Source: Candidatus Nitrosymbiomonas proteolyticus (GTDB lineage Bacteria > Armatimonadota > Fimbriimonadia > Fimbriimonadales > Fimbriimonadaceae). From it: a DNA stretch of 64,000 nt. The stretch is taken from contig AP021858.1 in the NCBI GenBank assembly GCA_017347465.1, positions 1,054,001 to 1,118,000 on the forward strand, written 5' to 3'. Below are positions 1 through 8,247 of the stretch, in pieces. Positions within the stretch are counted from its first letter, which is position 1; every line of letters starts with the position of its first letter. The notes under the pieces were generated by a model. It was not told where the DNA came from. It saw nothing but the letters and a program-made list of their open reading frames with translations, and did no database searches. The translations under genes were made by a program, and so were the position numbers.

Positions 1-119
1 TCTCCCGTATCGAAGTACAGGCTGGGCGAGTGAGCGCGGCGCAGTTCCGCGAGGAACCGGGCTTTCGCCAGGTTGAGCTTGCCGTGGAAGTCGCTCGTGT
101 GGAAGATGTGCAGCTTCAC
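1..119 (-). CDS. metallophosphoesterase / 5'-nucleotidase-like protein (N-terminal fragment)
   Basis: Only the first 39 codons lie in the window; the rest is beyond base 1. The frame opens with a GTG codon and reads KLHIFHTSDFHGKL, then ends at the edge with YFDTGD. The TSDFHG and DTGD blocks match the first two metal-binding motifs of calcineurin-type phosphoesterases of the 5'-nucleotidase/YfkN kind, which hydrolyse phosphate esters at a dinuclear metal centre. It lies just downstream of secG on the same strand (17-base gap), so the two may be cotranscribed. No signal peptide is visible, unlike the exported 5'-nucleotidases. Substrate is unknown. The family call rests on two short motifs. 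Confidence 0.6.
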   Translation of the reverse strand, partial: MKLHIFHTSDFHGKLNLAKARFLAELRRAHSPSLYFDTG

Positions 120-136
120 AGGGCCGGGGCGAACCG

Positions 137-376
137 CTAGTTGTGGATGCGGCCGCTAATGAAGTCCAACAAGAGCATCAGCGCCATGAACGAGATGCCC
201 AGGCCCAAGATGATGCGGGACATGAGGTCTTCGAAGTTGGCCTTTCCTCGGAAGGTTGTGCGGATCCCGCTCCCGCCGGACATCGCGTCCCCCTTGCCCG
301 TAACGAACACGAGCACTGCGAACAGCGCCGCAACGATGATTGCGATTGCGATTCCGATTCGATAAACGACGTCCAC
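137..376 (-). CDS. secG: SecG preprotein translocase subunit
   Basis: A 79-residue protein with two hydrophobic helices (about residues 5-26 and 54-73) joined by a Gly/Ser-rich loop GKGDAMSGGSG, followed by a short charged tail. This is the architecture of SecG, the small accessory subunit of the SecYEG protein-export channel in the inner membrane. The start is GTG, with a TATACT hexamer about 35 bases upstream (412-417) that could be its -10 box. It follows a CBS-DUF1385 membrane protein on the same strand and precedes a phosphoesterase gene. Length and loop motif fit the family well. Confidence 0.85.
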   Translation of the reverse strand: MDVVYRIGIAIAIIVAALFAVLVFVTGKGDAMSGGSGIRTTFRGKANFEDLMSRIILGLGISFMALMLLLDFISGRIHN

Positions 377-418
377 CGTTTGAGTTCCAACTTCCGTAGT
401 TCGGAGGTCGCAGTATAC

Positions 419-1531
419 CTATAGCTCGATCGCAATCCCGAACTGAGCCAAGATCAACCGTCCTAGAACGAACGCCAAGGTTGCGCCCGCCGAAACTTGG
501 AGCAGCCCGCTCATGAGCAGCCTCCGAAAGGCGCTCGTAGGCTCATATCCGGTCTCGCGGTAGGTCTTGAGGAGCGCCTGAGCGACGGCGATCCCGTTGG
601 CGATTTGTCTTCGGTTGGGGGGCTTGGTCGTCACAAAGAACTGGGCGAGATTCCCCAGAGGTTTCCAAAAGAACAACGTGACGATTGCAGCCGTTACAAG
701 CCGGATTTCGAAGTTCTGAACCCAAGGCGCGCCGGCGATCCCGACGAGGAGACTGAGCCCGACCGCCAGGTTGGTCCCACATCGCGGGTGGACGCGCGGC
801 ATTCGTGCGACGACTTCAGGCTCCAAGGGCTCGGAGCGTTCGAGGGCGTGAACGACCTTGTGCTCGGCGGCGTGAGTGCCCGCAAGCGGAAGGGACCGAA
901 GGCCCAAGAGAAACAGAGCCACGGGCAAGCCCTGATAAAAAGTGTCCCGCCAGAAAAGGGGCAAGTGATATGCCTTCACCCAGGAACCCAGCGACTCCGT
1001 TGCGAGCACGGCGACGAGGAACAACCCGAAGAGCAACGCACCCGTCGCCACGAGCGCAAGGTCGTTAGCTCCGGCTCGAATCGAACCGGTCGTCAGATAA
1101 ATCCCGAATGGCGTCGCCATCCCTCCCACCACGGGGGGGCGCGCGTGGGTCGCCGGTTTCGGTCCGAAATCAGTGACGGACACCATGCCGATCACGCGCG
1201 CGTCAGCGTCGACGACCAGCCACTCGGTTTGCCGGCTGGAGGACATCAGGCGCAGGGCCTCCGCTCCCGTGAGGTGTCCCTGAAGGGTTCGAGGAGAGGG
1301 TTCGAGCGCCTCACGCACAGAGCCAGTGAAGGCGATCCCGCGTTCAAGGGCTCGAAGCACGTCGCCTCGGGAAATCGAACCTATGAGAACCGACTCATCG
1401 ACGACGGGCAAAACGCCAAACGGCGTCTCGCGCAAGAGAGCGGTGGCCCGGGCCAGCGAGTCGTTGGGGAGCAAGATCGGACAGGCGCGGGCAATTGCCG
1501 TGAGAGGTAGCTGAAAGGGGTCCGGGGGCAT
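419..1531 (-). CDS. CBS-domain / DUF1385 fusion membrane protein
   Basis: A protein of 370 residues. Residues 1 to about 120 form two CBS repeats (motifs PVVDESVLIGSISRGDVLRA and VVDADARVIGMVSVTDF), which usually sense adenosine nucleotides. The remainder is a DUF1385 membrane domain with the family motif VVGGMATPFGIYL, an AEHK.VHALE stretch and a conserved HPRCGTNL block, plus about four hydrophobic helices. DUF1385 has no established function. An in-frame ATG 48 bases upstream (1579) exists, but the TACAAT hexamer at 1543-1548 lies inside that extension and favours the start at 1531. It runs towards secG and diverges from pfkA. Fusion to CBS repeats suggests a metabolite-gated membrane activity (inference). 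Confidence 0.75.
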   Translation of the reverse strand: MPPDPFQLPLTAIARACPILLPNDSLARATALLRETPFGVLPVVDESVLIGSISRGDVLRALERGIAFTGSVREALEPSPRTLQGHLTGAEALRLMSSSRQTEWLVVDADARVIGMVSVTDFGPKPATHARPPVVGGMATPFGIYLTTGSIRAGANDLALVATGALLFGLFLVAVLATESLGSWVKAYHLPLFWRDTFYQGLPVALFLLGLRSLPLAGTHAAEHKVVHALERSEPLEPEVVARMPRVHPRCGTNLAVGLSLLVGIAGAPWVQNFEIRLVTAAIVTLFFWKPLGNLAQFFVTTKPPNRRQIANGIAVAQALLKTYRETGYEPTSAFRRLLMSGLLQVSAGATLAFVLGRLILAQFGIAIEL

Positions 1532-1542
1532 CGAACTTGCGC

Positions 1543-1548
1543 ATTGTA
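1543..1548 (-). promoter_or_regulatory. putative -10 box (TACAAT) of the CBS-DUF1385 gene
   Basis: TACAAT on the minus strand, 11 bases before the ATG at 1531, which has no Shine-Dalgarno sequence. The implied 5' leader is only 4-5 bases. No clear -35 element is seen 16-18 bases upstream. The same arrangement recurs before several other genes in this window. Confidence 0.4.
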
Positions 1549-1625
1549 CTTCTTTCGACAACCAGAAGCGGCCTGCCATCGAACGCCCGTTTACCTGCGT
1601 CTTAGTATCGGAACCTCAAGTACCT

Positions 1626-2588
1626 GTGAAACGGATCGGAGTCATTACGAGCGGGGGCGACGCCCCGGGGATGAATGCCGCATTGCGAGCGGTCGTTCGG
1701 ACCGCCTTGCGTCGTGGCGTGCAGGTGACCGGTTTCTTGCGGGGCTATGAGGGGATGGTCAACAACGAGCCGATCGCGCTCGACTCGCAATCGGTGGGAG
1801 GGATCATCTCTCGCGGCGGCACGATTCTGCGCTCGGCTCGCAGCAAGGAGTTTCGCGAGATCGAGGGCCGCAAGAAGGCCATGGCGAACCTCCGGGCCGC
1901 GGACGTAGATGGGTTGGTAGTGATCGGAGGCGATGGGTCTCTCGCGGGGGCTCTGCGCTTGAAAGAGGAGTTCGACCTGCCCGTGATGGGGGTTCCCGCG
2001 TCCATCGACAACGACATTCCCGGAACCGACTACTCGATCGGGTTTATTACGGCCGTCAACACCGCGATCGAAGCGATCGACCGCGTCCGCGATACCGCCT
2101 ATTCGCATGAGAGGGTGTTCGTGATCGAGGTGATGGGGCGAAAAAACGGCTTCATCGCTCTTGAAGCGGGCCTGGCGGGCGGGGCGGAGGCGATCTTGAT
2201 TCCCGAAGTCCCTTACTCGCTTGCGGAGGTCTGCGGAGAGCTTCAAAAGGCGGCCGAACGGGGCAAGAGAAGCTGCATCGTCGTCGTGGCGGAAGGGGCC
2301 GCTCGGGCCGTGGACGTTCGAGACTTTATTGAGCGACACACCGGCGCGGAGGCTCGATACCTCGTGTTGGGACACATGCAGCGCGGCGGGAGCCCTACGG
2401 CGCTCGATCGGGTTCTGGCCTTGCGGCTGGGATCGTTCGCCGCCCACCGCCTGATCGGCGGGTTCTCGGGCGAAATGGCGGGCGTGGATGGTGGACGGCT
2501 CGTTTCCCACCCTTTGTCCTATGTCTTCAGTTCGTCGCGAACCATCGACCCCGAGAGGCTCCTCTTAGCCAGTACAATGGCGCAGTAA
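1626..2588 (+). CDS. pfkA: ATP-dependent 6-phosphofructokinase
   Basis: PfkA phosphorylates fructose 6-phosphate to fructose 1,6-bisphosphate in glycolysis. The 320-residue protein has the family blocks in order: SGGDAPGMNA (9-18), GGDGS (101-105), SIDND with the catalytic Asp near 128, MGRKNG (170-175) and GHMQRGGSPTALDR. Gly in GGDGS, where PPi-dependent enzymes have Asp, marks ATP use. Ser replaces the usual Thr of TIDND. The start is GTG, with no strong ribosome-binding site. The gene is followed 37 bases later by a second sugar kinase. PfkA is normally a cytoplasmic tetramer. Confidence 0.93.
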   Translation: MKRIGVITSGGDAPGMNAALRAVVRTALRRGVQVTGFLRGYEGMVNNEPIALDSQSVGGIISRGGTILRSARSKEFREIEGRKKAMANLRAADVDGLVVIGGDGSLAGALRLKEEFDLPVMGVPASIDNDIPGTDYSIGFITAVNTAIEAIDRVRDTAYSHERVFVIEVMGRKNGFIALEAGLAGGAEAILIPEVPYSLAEVCGELQKAAERGKRSCIVVVAEGAARAVDVRDFIERHTGAEARYLVLGHMQRGGSPTALDRVLALRLGSFAAHRLIGGFSGEMAGVDGGRLVSHPLSYVFSSSRTIDPERLLLASTMAQ

Positions 2589-2625
2589 CGAGGAGGGCTC
2601 GTTCGCGCCAAGGGGGAAGAACCGA

Positions 2626-3567
2626 ATGATCGTCACAGTTACGCCGAATCCCAGCATCGACCGGACGGTGTTTGTGGACACGATCCGACAGCGCGAAGTG
2701 AATCGTGTGCTTGCGACGGAAACCGATGCGGGCGGTAAGGGAGTTAACGTCGCCCGGGTCGCCAAGGAGATGGGGGCAAATGTGGTCGCAACGGGGTTTC
2801 TCGCCGGGTCACCGGGGCAATTCGTGCGCAACGTGCTCGACAGGGAAGGCGTACGGCATCAGTTCGTCGAGATTCCCGGCGAGACTCGCGTGAACATCTT
2901 CGTCGAGCAGAGGCTCGGAAGCGGGCCGCCTACCTCGTTTAACGAGGAGGGTCCTGAGGTTGCGTCCGAGGCCTGGCAGTCTCTCCTTGGTAAGGTTCGC
3001 GAACTGGCCGCAGGTGCGGGCTGGGCGACGCTTGGGGGCTCGGTTCCTCCGGGTCTGAACGAGGAGTCCTACGTCGAGGTTCTGGAGGCGATGCGCGCGG
3101 CAGGGTGTAAGGTCGTCATCGACGCCGATAGTACGGTGTTGCGGCGCTCTGTGAAGTTTCGTCCGGACCTCGTCAAGCCGAACGCATCCGAGGCACAAAG
3201 CCTTCTCGGCGAGCGGATGAGCACCCTGCGGGAAGCTCTCAAAGGCGCGCAAATGCTGCATGACTCCGGCATCGGGATCGCCATCGTCAGCCGAGGGGCC
3301 GCCGGCGCGGCTCTGGCTTGCTCAGAAGGGCTGTTTCACGGGTTCCCTCCGAGGGTCGAGGCGAACAGCACCATCGGCAGCGGGGACTCGATGATCGGCG
3401 CGATGCTGTGGGCGCTCGAAGCGGGGAAGTCGACGGTGGAGGCTTTCGCTTGGGGAATCGCAGCGGGCGCAGCGACGGCCACGACGAGCGGCTCCGAGAT
3501 CGCCCGCAAGCCCATGGTCGACGAACTGATCCGTCAAGTGCGAGTCGAGAAGCACGCCGCTCCTTAG
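2626..3567 (+). CDS. fruK: PfkB-family sugar-phosphate kinase, 1-phosphofructokinase type
   Basis: A 313-residue ribokinase-fold (PfkB) kinase. The N-terminus TVTPNPSIDRTV and the substrate motif TDAGGKGVNVAR are typical of the FruK/LacC/PfkB subgroup, and the ATP/anion-hole motif is STIGSGDSMIGAML with the catalytic base Asp. FruK phosphorylates fructose 1-phosphate; tagatose-6-phosphate kinase and a second 6-phosphofructokinase are alternatives that sequence alone does not separate. A GGGGGAAG ribosome-binding site precedes the ATG, and a TACAAT at 2573-2578, inside the end of pfkA, could give it its own promoter. No PTS fructose transporter is nearby, which weakens the strict FruK assignment. 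Confidence 0.75.
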   Translation: MIVTVTPNPSIDRTVFVDTIRQREVNRVLATETDAGGKGVNVARVAKEMGANVVATGFLAGSPGQFVRNVLDREGVRHQFVEIPGETRVNIFVEQRLGSGPPTSFNEEGPEVASEAWQSLLGKVRELAAGAGWATLGGSVPPGLNEESYVEVLEAMRAAGCKVVIDADSTVLRRSVKFRPDLVKPNASEAQSLLGERMSTLREALKGAQMLHDSGIGIAIVSRGAAGAALACSEGLFHGFPPRVEANSTIGSGDSMIGAMLWALEAGKSTVEAFAWGIAAGAATATTSGSEIARKPMVDELIRQVRVEKHAAP

Positions 3568-3608
3568 CGCCCTTCCGCGCTCGTCTCAATGGCAACGACG
3601 ATTCGGTG

Positions 3609-3614
3609 CATAAT
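3609..3614 (+). promoter_or_regulatory. putative -10 box (CATAAT) for acpP-fabF
   Basis: CATAAT preceded by TG, about 41 bases before the acpP ATG, in the 88-base gap after the FruK-like gene. No convincing -35 element is present. It is the only -10-like sequence in the gap. Confidence 0.35.
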
Positions 3615-3655
3615 GGAGGCATAGCCTTCGAGCGCTAGGAAAGGTGTCATAAGGA

Positions 3656-3913
3656 ATGTCATCAGAAGTTATGAGCAAGCAAGAGATTCTCGATCGCGTG
3701 AAGAAAGTCGTCGTCGAAAAGCTGGGTGTGAACGAAGACGAGGTCAAAGAGACGTCGTCGTTCCAGGAAGACCTCGGCGCGGATTCGCTCGATACCGTGG
3801 AGTTGGTCATGGGACTCGAAACCGAGTTCGATATCGAGATCCCAGACGATGATGTGAACTCGATGCGAACGGTAGGCGACGCAGTCGAATACATCGCTTC
3901 GAAGCTCAAATGA
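3656..3913 (+). CDS. acpP: acyl carrier protein
   Basis: An acidic 85-residue protein that carries growing acyl chains on a 4'-phosphopantetheine arm during fatty-acid synthesis. The attachment motif [12 protein letters not shown] is intact, with the modified Ser at position 44. The first ATG (3656) gives a five-residue extension MSSEV before a second ATG at 3671; either may be used, and the second gives the usual length of about 80. Its stop overlaps the fabF start (ATGA), so translation of the two is coupled. Confidence 0.95.
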   Translation: MSSEVMSKQEILDRVKKVVVEKLGVNEDEVKETSSFQEDLGADSLDTVELVMGLETEFDIEIPDDDVNSMRTVGDAVEYIASKLK

Positions 3914-5166
3914 CCGAGGCCTTTAGGCCCTCAGGGCGGGTCGTCGTCACTGGCCTAGGGGCCATTACTCCCCTCGGGTCGGGAACGGATCGCTTCTGGC
4001 CGCGAATGCTCAAGGGCGAGAGCGGTGTTCGCCGCGTGACCCGGTTCGACGTCTCGGACTTCCCCACTCAAATCGCCGCCGAGATCGACGACTTCAATCC
4101 TGAAGATTGGCTGGATCGGAAGGAAGCTCGGCGAGTCGACCGGTTCATTTCGCTGGCCGTCGGCGCTGCCACAATGGCGCTGCAAGACTCCGCTCTGCCG
4201 ACCGAAGGCGAGATCGCCGAGCACATCGGGGTGCTGGTGGGTTCGGGAATCGGGGGACTGACCTTCCTCGAAGAGCAGATTGAGCGCCTCAAAGAAGGGG
4301 GTCCTTCGAAGGTTTCTCCGTTTACGGTCCCTTACATGATCCCCGACATGGCTTCGGGCATGATTTCGATTCGGCACGGCCTCAAAGGCCCCAACTCCTG
4401 CGCGGTGACGGCTTGCTCGACCGGCGCCAACTCCCTCGGCGACGCCTATCATATCGTCAAGCGAGGGGATGCGGTCGCTATGGTTGCCGGCGGGTCGGAG
4501 GCCCCGATCAACGCTACGGGTATGGCGGCGTTTTGCGCTGCCCGCGCCATGAGTTGCCGAAACGACGAGCCGGAACGGGCCTCACGTCCGTTCGACAACG
4601 ACCGCGATGGGTTCGTCATGGGAGAGTGCGCGGCGGCGCTGATTCTCGAAGACTTCGAGTTCGCAAGGTCGCGGAACGCCCGGATCTACGCCGAAATCGT
4701 GGGCTACGGGATGAGCGGAGACGCCTTTCATGTGACGCAGCCCGACCCCAACGGGGACGGCGCCTACCGTTCGATGAAGATCGCGCTCAAGCAGTCGGGC
4801 CGAACCGAGGATCAGGTGGGCTACATCAACGCCCACGGAACGTCGACGCCCTACAACGACCGATTGGAGACGCTCGCCATCAAGCGCCTGCTCGGCGATC
4901 ACGCCTACAGCACGCCCATCAGCAGCACGAAGTCGATGATCGGCCATACGCTGGGCGCGGCGGGGGCAGTTGAGGCCCTGATCTGCATCTTGGCCATGAG
5001 GGACAGCGTCCTCCCTCCGACGATCAATTTGGAGACCCCAGACCCCGATTGCGATCTCGATTACGTGCCGAATCAGGCTCGGCAAGCTAAGGTGGACTTC
5101 GCGCTCTCGAACTCGTTTGGGTTCGGAGGGCACAACGTGACGCTGGCGCTCGCCAAGCCGGAGTGA
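3910..5166 (+). CDS. fabF: beta-ketoacyl-ACP synthase II
   Basis: FabF condenses malonyl-ACP with acyl-ACP in fatty-acid elongation. The 418-residue thiolase-fold protein has the catalytic triad Cys169 (TACSTGANS), His309 ([11 protein letters not shown]) and His346 ([12 protein letters not shown]), and the C-terminal NSFGFGGHN loop. Length matches the family. It starts inside the last codon of acpP and is followed ten bases later by a Xer recombinase on the same strand. acpP-fabF is a widespread gene pair. Confidence 0.95.
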   Translation: MTEAFRPSGRVVVTGLGAITPLGSGTDRFWPRMLKGESGVRRVTRFDVSDFPTQIAAEIDDFNPEDWLDRKEARRVDRFISLAVGAATMALQDSALPTEGEIAEHIGVLVGSGIGGLTFLEEQIERLKEGGPSKVSPFTVPYMIPDMASGMISIRHGLKGPNSCAVTACSTGANSLGDAYHIVKRGDAVAMVAGGSEAPINATGMAAFCAARAMSCRNDEPERASRPFDNDRDGFVMGECAAALILEDFEFARSRNARIYAEIVGYGMSGDAFHVTQPDPNGDGAYRSMKIALKQSGRTEDQVGYINAHGTSTPYNDRLETLAIKRLLGDHAYSTPISSTKSMIGHTLGAAGAVEALICILAMRDSVLPPTINLETPDPDCDLDYVPNQARQAKVDFALSNSFGFGGHNVTLALAKPE

Positions 5167-5175
5167 GGGGCTTCG

Positions 5176-6045
5176 ATGTCGAAGTTCGCTTTGGGCCGAG
5201 CGATCGAGGAGTTTTGCGAGGACCTCGCCGCCAAGCGCTCGCCGCACACGGTTCGGGCCTATCGCTGCGATCTCGAGCAGCTTCGCGCGGTCTTGGGCGA
5301 TTCGGAGACCCCCACGCCCTCGTCGCTCTTGGCCTATCTTCGCCGGTTCGGCCTGACCGCGCGAACGAGGTCCCGCAAGCTCTCGACGCTCCGAACGTTC
5401 CTTCGATTCTGCCGGGACAGGGGATGGCTCGAGGACGATCCCTCTGAAACCCTTGAAGCCCCGGTTCAGCGAAAGCGGCTTCCGCGGGCCGTGGCCCGTG
5501 CCGACGCCGAACTGCTTCTCGATCAGCCGTCGCCGACCCTAACACCCCTTCGGGACCAAGCGCTTTTGGAGTTGATGTACTCGGCGGGCCTTCGGGTATC
5601 AGAGGTAGTGGGCATCGATTTGTCCGACCTTTCTGTTAAGGAGGGCACCGTCCGCGTGAAAGGCAAGGGCGCTAAGGAGAGGGTGGCGCTTTTCGGCGAT
5701 CCCTGCCGCCGGGCCTTAGAAGCGTACATTCGGGAAGAACGGCGCGCATTGACAGAGGAGGCTGCGCTCTTCGTCAATGGACGGGGTAAGCGGCTAACCT
5801 CACGGACGGTGCAGAACGTGGTCAAGCGTTGGTGCCGCGCGGTGGGGCTCCCATGGGACATCAGTCCGCACTCGCTTCGGCACAGCTTCGCGACGCACCT
5901 GCTCGATGGGGGCGCAGATCTCAAGACCGTGCAACAACTCCTCGGGCATGAGAGCCTTGCCACCACGCAGATCTACACACACGTGAGCATCGAACGGCTC
6001 AAAGAGGCTGTCGACCGAGCGCACCCCAAGTCGAAGGGCGGCTGA
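5176..6045 (+). CDS. xerC: tyrosine recombinase XerC/XerD
   Basis: A 289-residue site-specific recombinase of the kind that resolves chromosome dimers at dif. The N-terminal SAM-like DNA-binding domain spans about 1-90. The catalytic domain has all six active-site residues: Arg140 (AGLRVSE), Lys164, His232 and Arg235 (HSLRHSFATHLL), His258 (LLGHESL) and nucleophile Tyr267 (TQIYTHV). A GAGGGG ribosome-binding site lies before the ATG. It is in line with fabF with no flanking attachment-site duplication or cargo, so a housekeeping Xer is likelier than a mobile-element integrase. XerC and XerD cannot be told apart here. Confidence 0.88.
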   Translation: MSKFALGRAIEEFCEDLAAKRSPHTVRAYRCDLEQLRAVLGDSETPTPSSLLAYLRRFGLTARTRSRKLSTLRTFLRFCRDRGWLEDDPSETLEAPVQRKRLPRAVARADAELLLDQPSPTLTPLRDQALLELMYSAGLRVSEVVGIDLSDLSVKEGTVRVKGKGAKERVALFGDPCRRALEAYIREERRALTEEAALFVNGRGKRLTSRTVQNVVKRWCRAVGLPWDISPHSLRHSFATHLLDGGADLKTVQQLLGHESLATTQIYTHVSIERLKEAVDRAHPKSKGG

Positions 6046-6133
6046 GCGGGATAAGGCTTAGTTTGAGCTCCCTTTGAGCGGGGGTTAACGAGGTCCGGCG
6101 CACCGATCCCCATAACACCCGCGAGCAACCTCT

Positions 6134-6499
6134 TCAGACCCAGGTGCTGGCCCGCCGGAAAATCTTCGCGGTCACGGGCCGCCGAATGTGCGCGAACACG
6201 AAGTCCGGCCAGCCCGCCATGAAGTCGAGTTCGTAGCCGTCGGGAGGCGCGACGAGAACCAGCGGGATGCCCGCCGCGACCGGATGGCTCATCTTCGCTT
6301 CGGCGAAGCGCTCGTAGCCCGCAATCTTATGAGGTTCGTCGAGCGTCGTCAGCAGGTCGACGAACAGCAGGTCGGCGCCATCGCAAGAATCGAGCGCCTC
6401 GGGCCACGACGTGAAGTGCTCGAAGGAATCGGAAGGGTGAAACCCCTCCTTGGCTGCCGTCACCAACTCCGCGTCATCCGTGAGTAGAACGAACTTCAT
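6134..6499 (-). CDS. small receiver-like protein of unknown function
   Basis: A 121-residue protein starting MKFVLLTDDAELVTAAKEG, preceded by a good ribosome-binding site (AAGGA, four bases before ATG). The pattern of a hydrophobic strand, a DD pair near residue 8, FVDLL around 50 and VLVA near 85 resembles a response-regulator receiver fold. The phosphoacceptor and Lys positions do not match well, so it may be a degenerate receiver. It is transcribed divergently from an ECF sigma factor 130 bases away, which hints at a shared regulatory function. I do not recognise a named family. Confidence 0.5.
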   Translation of the reverse strand: MKFVLLTDDAELVTAAKEGFHPSDSFEHFTSWPEALDSCDGADLLFVDLLTTLDEPHKIAGYERFAEAKMSHPVAAGIPLVLVAPPDGYELDFMAGWPDFVFAHIRRPVTAKIFRRASTWV

Positions 6500-6553
6500 G
6501 TTCCTTGGCTTATCCGATCGCAAGGCCGCATTTGTTGCGGTCCAACGGACAGG

Positions 6554-6559
6554 ATTGTA
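6554..6559 (-). promoter_or_regulatory. putative -10 box (TACAAT) of the receiver-like gene
   Basis: TACAAT in a GGTACAATCC context on the minus strand, 54 bases before the ATG at 6499. The same GGTACAAT string precedes tRNA-Leu, and GGGTACAAT precedes rfbC. No -35 consensus is visible. Confidence 0.35.
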
Positions 6560-6629
6560 CCTTTGGACCAAGTTCGAAGCGTTTCACAACGAGTTGGGAA
6601 CGAACTCGCCGGGTTCGGCATTTCAGTAT

Positions 6630-7238
6630 ATGAAAATGTCAACAATTGCCGGTTCTGCACCTGGCGTCTTGACGCCGCCTACCGCCGAGGACTACGGCCG
6701 GTTCGAACGGATGATGAACGACACCCGTCGGCGCGCCTACAGCATGGCGCTGCAACTGACGAGAAACAAGTCGGACGCAGAGGACCTTTTGCAGGACACC
6801 TATTACAAGGCATGGCGAGGGTTCGAGTCGTATTCGCCGGAGCGGCCCTTCTTGAATTGGCTCCTGCGCATCATGCAGCGCGCTTATCTCGACACGCGCC
6901 GCCGCGACAACCCGATCCGCAAGGCGGAATCGCTGAACCAGATGGTCAGCCCCTCAGACGGCGAGGTGCAGGAACTCGCGATCCCCGACTCTCGACTGGC
7001 CCCCGACGACGAACTGTTTGAAAGTGAATACGCTTCGGAGGTTCGAGCCCTGATCAACGAGCTTCCCCATCTCTACCGCGAGGCGATCGAGATGTGCGAC
7101 ATCGAGGGCCTCAGCTACGCCGAGATCGCCGAAAGGCAGGGCACGACGATAGGGACCGTCCGCTCGCGGATTCATCGAGGGCGGAAGATCCTGCGCGACT
7201 GGGTCATTTCGCGCAGGCCTTCGCTGATCCCGAAGTAA
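6630..7238 (+). CDS. ECF-family RNA polymerase sigma factor
   Basis: A sigma-70 family protein of about 202 residues with two regions. Region 2 contains DAEDLLQDTYYKAWRGF and the RPFLNWLLRI core-binding segment. Region 4.2 contains LPHLYREAIEMCDIEGLSYAEIAE and the recognition helix GTVRSRIHRGRKILR. No anti-sigma gene is adjacent. ATG codons at 6630 and 6636 are both possible, and neither has a Shine-Dalgarno sequence. The sequence GGAAC about 30 bases upstream resembles an ECF -35 element, so autoregulation is possible but unproven. The neighbour on the opposite strand is a receiver-like protein. Confidence 0.88.
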   Translation: MKMSTIAGSAPGVLTPPTAEDYGRFERMMNDTRRRAYSMALQLTRNKSDAEDLLQDTYYKAWRGFESYSPERPFLNWLLRIMQRAYLDTRRRDNPIRKAESLNQMVSPSDGEVQELAIPDSRLAPDDELFESEYASEVRALINELPHLYREAIEMCDIEGLSYAEIAERQGTTIGTVRSRIHRGRKILRDWVISRRPSLIPK

Positions 7239-7241
7239 GGG

Positions 7242-8165
7242 CTATTGGATCTGCGCCCGGACGCTCTTGAGGGATTCGGCCGAAGCCAACAACGCTTCAC
7301 GCTCGGATTCTGAACAAACGGGCTCCAACACCGACCTTACGCCTGACCTCCCCAGGAAGGACGGCAGAGAAAGGCACACGCCGGAAATCCCCATGGCGCC
7401 CCTTTGCATCGAGCTGACCGGCAACGCTGCGCCTTGGTCGAGCGCGAGCGCGTGAACCACTTCCATGATCGAGACGCCGACCGCGCGCCCCGCCCCGCCC
7501 TTCAGCCGAATGACCTCCGCTCCCGACTTCTTGGTCGTATCAAAGAGGCCCTCCGCGATTTCGTCTGTAAAGCCGGGAAGGCTCCGCAAGGGCACGCCGT
7601 TGAGGGTCGCGGACGACCACATCGGAACCATCGAGTCGCCGTGCTCTCCGAGTATCAGAGCATGAACGTCCTTTGCGCCGACTCCGAAGTGATCGGCGAG
7701 CAGTGAGCGGAAGCGCGAGGTGTCGAGCACGGTTCCGAGCCCGATCACCTGTTTCTCGGGCAGGATTCCACTCTCAACCGCGAGTTGCGTGAGGATATCG
7801 ACCGGGTTCGAGACCACGAGGACCGTGGCATCCGTAGGGAGTTCGACGCCTTTTAGGCTGCCGAGAATGGACTGAAACAGCCCCACGTTTCGGTTGATGA
7901 GTTCGAGCCTCGATTCGTCCGGCTTCCTTCGGAGCCCCGCCGTGATCACCACGCAATTGCTTCCGGCGACTTTGTCGTAGCCTCCGGAATCGATCTTTTG
8001 GCTAGCGGTAAGCGCCGAGCCGTGCCTGAGGTCGAGGGCTTCTCCCGCCGCGAGCTCCTCGTTCATGTCGACGAGGACGATTTCGCTGACGATGCCGCCC
8101 AGTTGAAGACAAAACGCGGCGTCCGAACCTACCCGCCCTCCACCGCCGATGATGCTGACCTTCAT
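7242..8165 (-). CDS. mdh: NAD-dependent malate dehydrogenase of the LDH-like family
   Basis: A 307-residue lactate/malate dehydrogenase. The Rossmann motif is IIGGGGRVGSDAAF, with Asp34 favouring NAD. Catalytic His175 is in ILGEHGDSM, and substrate-binding Arg residues are in KPDESRL (86) and DTSRFR (151). The discriminating residue before KP is Arg80, where lactate dehydrogenases have Gln, so malate/oxaloacetate is the likely substrate pair. A strong AGGAGG ribosome-binding site precedes this ATG and rules out a 47-residue Pro/Arg-rich upstream extension. It lies 82 bases after folD on the same strand. Lactate dehydrogenase remains possible until tested. Confidence 0.85.
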   Translation of the reverse strand: MKVSIIGGGGRVGSDAAFCLQLGGIVSEIVLVDMNEELAAGEALDLRHGSALTASQKIDSGGYDKVAGSNCVVITAGLRRKPDESRLELINRNVGLFQSILGSLKGVELPTDATVLVVSNPVDILTQLAVESGILPEKQVIGLGTVLDTSRFRSLLADHFGVGAKDVHALILGEHGDSMVPMWSSATLNGVPLRSLPGFTDEIAEGLFDTTKKSGAEVIRLKGGAGRAVGVSIMEVVHALALDQGAALPVSSMQRGAMGISGVCLSLPSFLGRSGVRSVLEPVCSESEREALLASAESLKSVRAQIQ

Positions 8166-8247
8166 GGTCCAATTCCTCCTAGCAATTCCGCGCAACCCCG
8201 GAATAGCTTCATTATTGCATCGTGGGGGCCTTCTTGGCGGGGGTGCC

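Noticed and set aside
497-1510. A 337-residue open frame antisense to the CBS-DUF1385 gene
   Set aside because: Its translation is low in hydrophobic residues and has no motif; the opposite strand encodes a conserved protein.
5176-6045. A mobile-element integrase
   Set aside because: The Xer gene lies in line with fabF, without flanking repeats, cargo genes or a nearby tRNA, so a housekeeping role is likelier.
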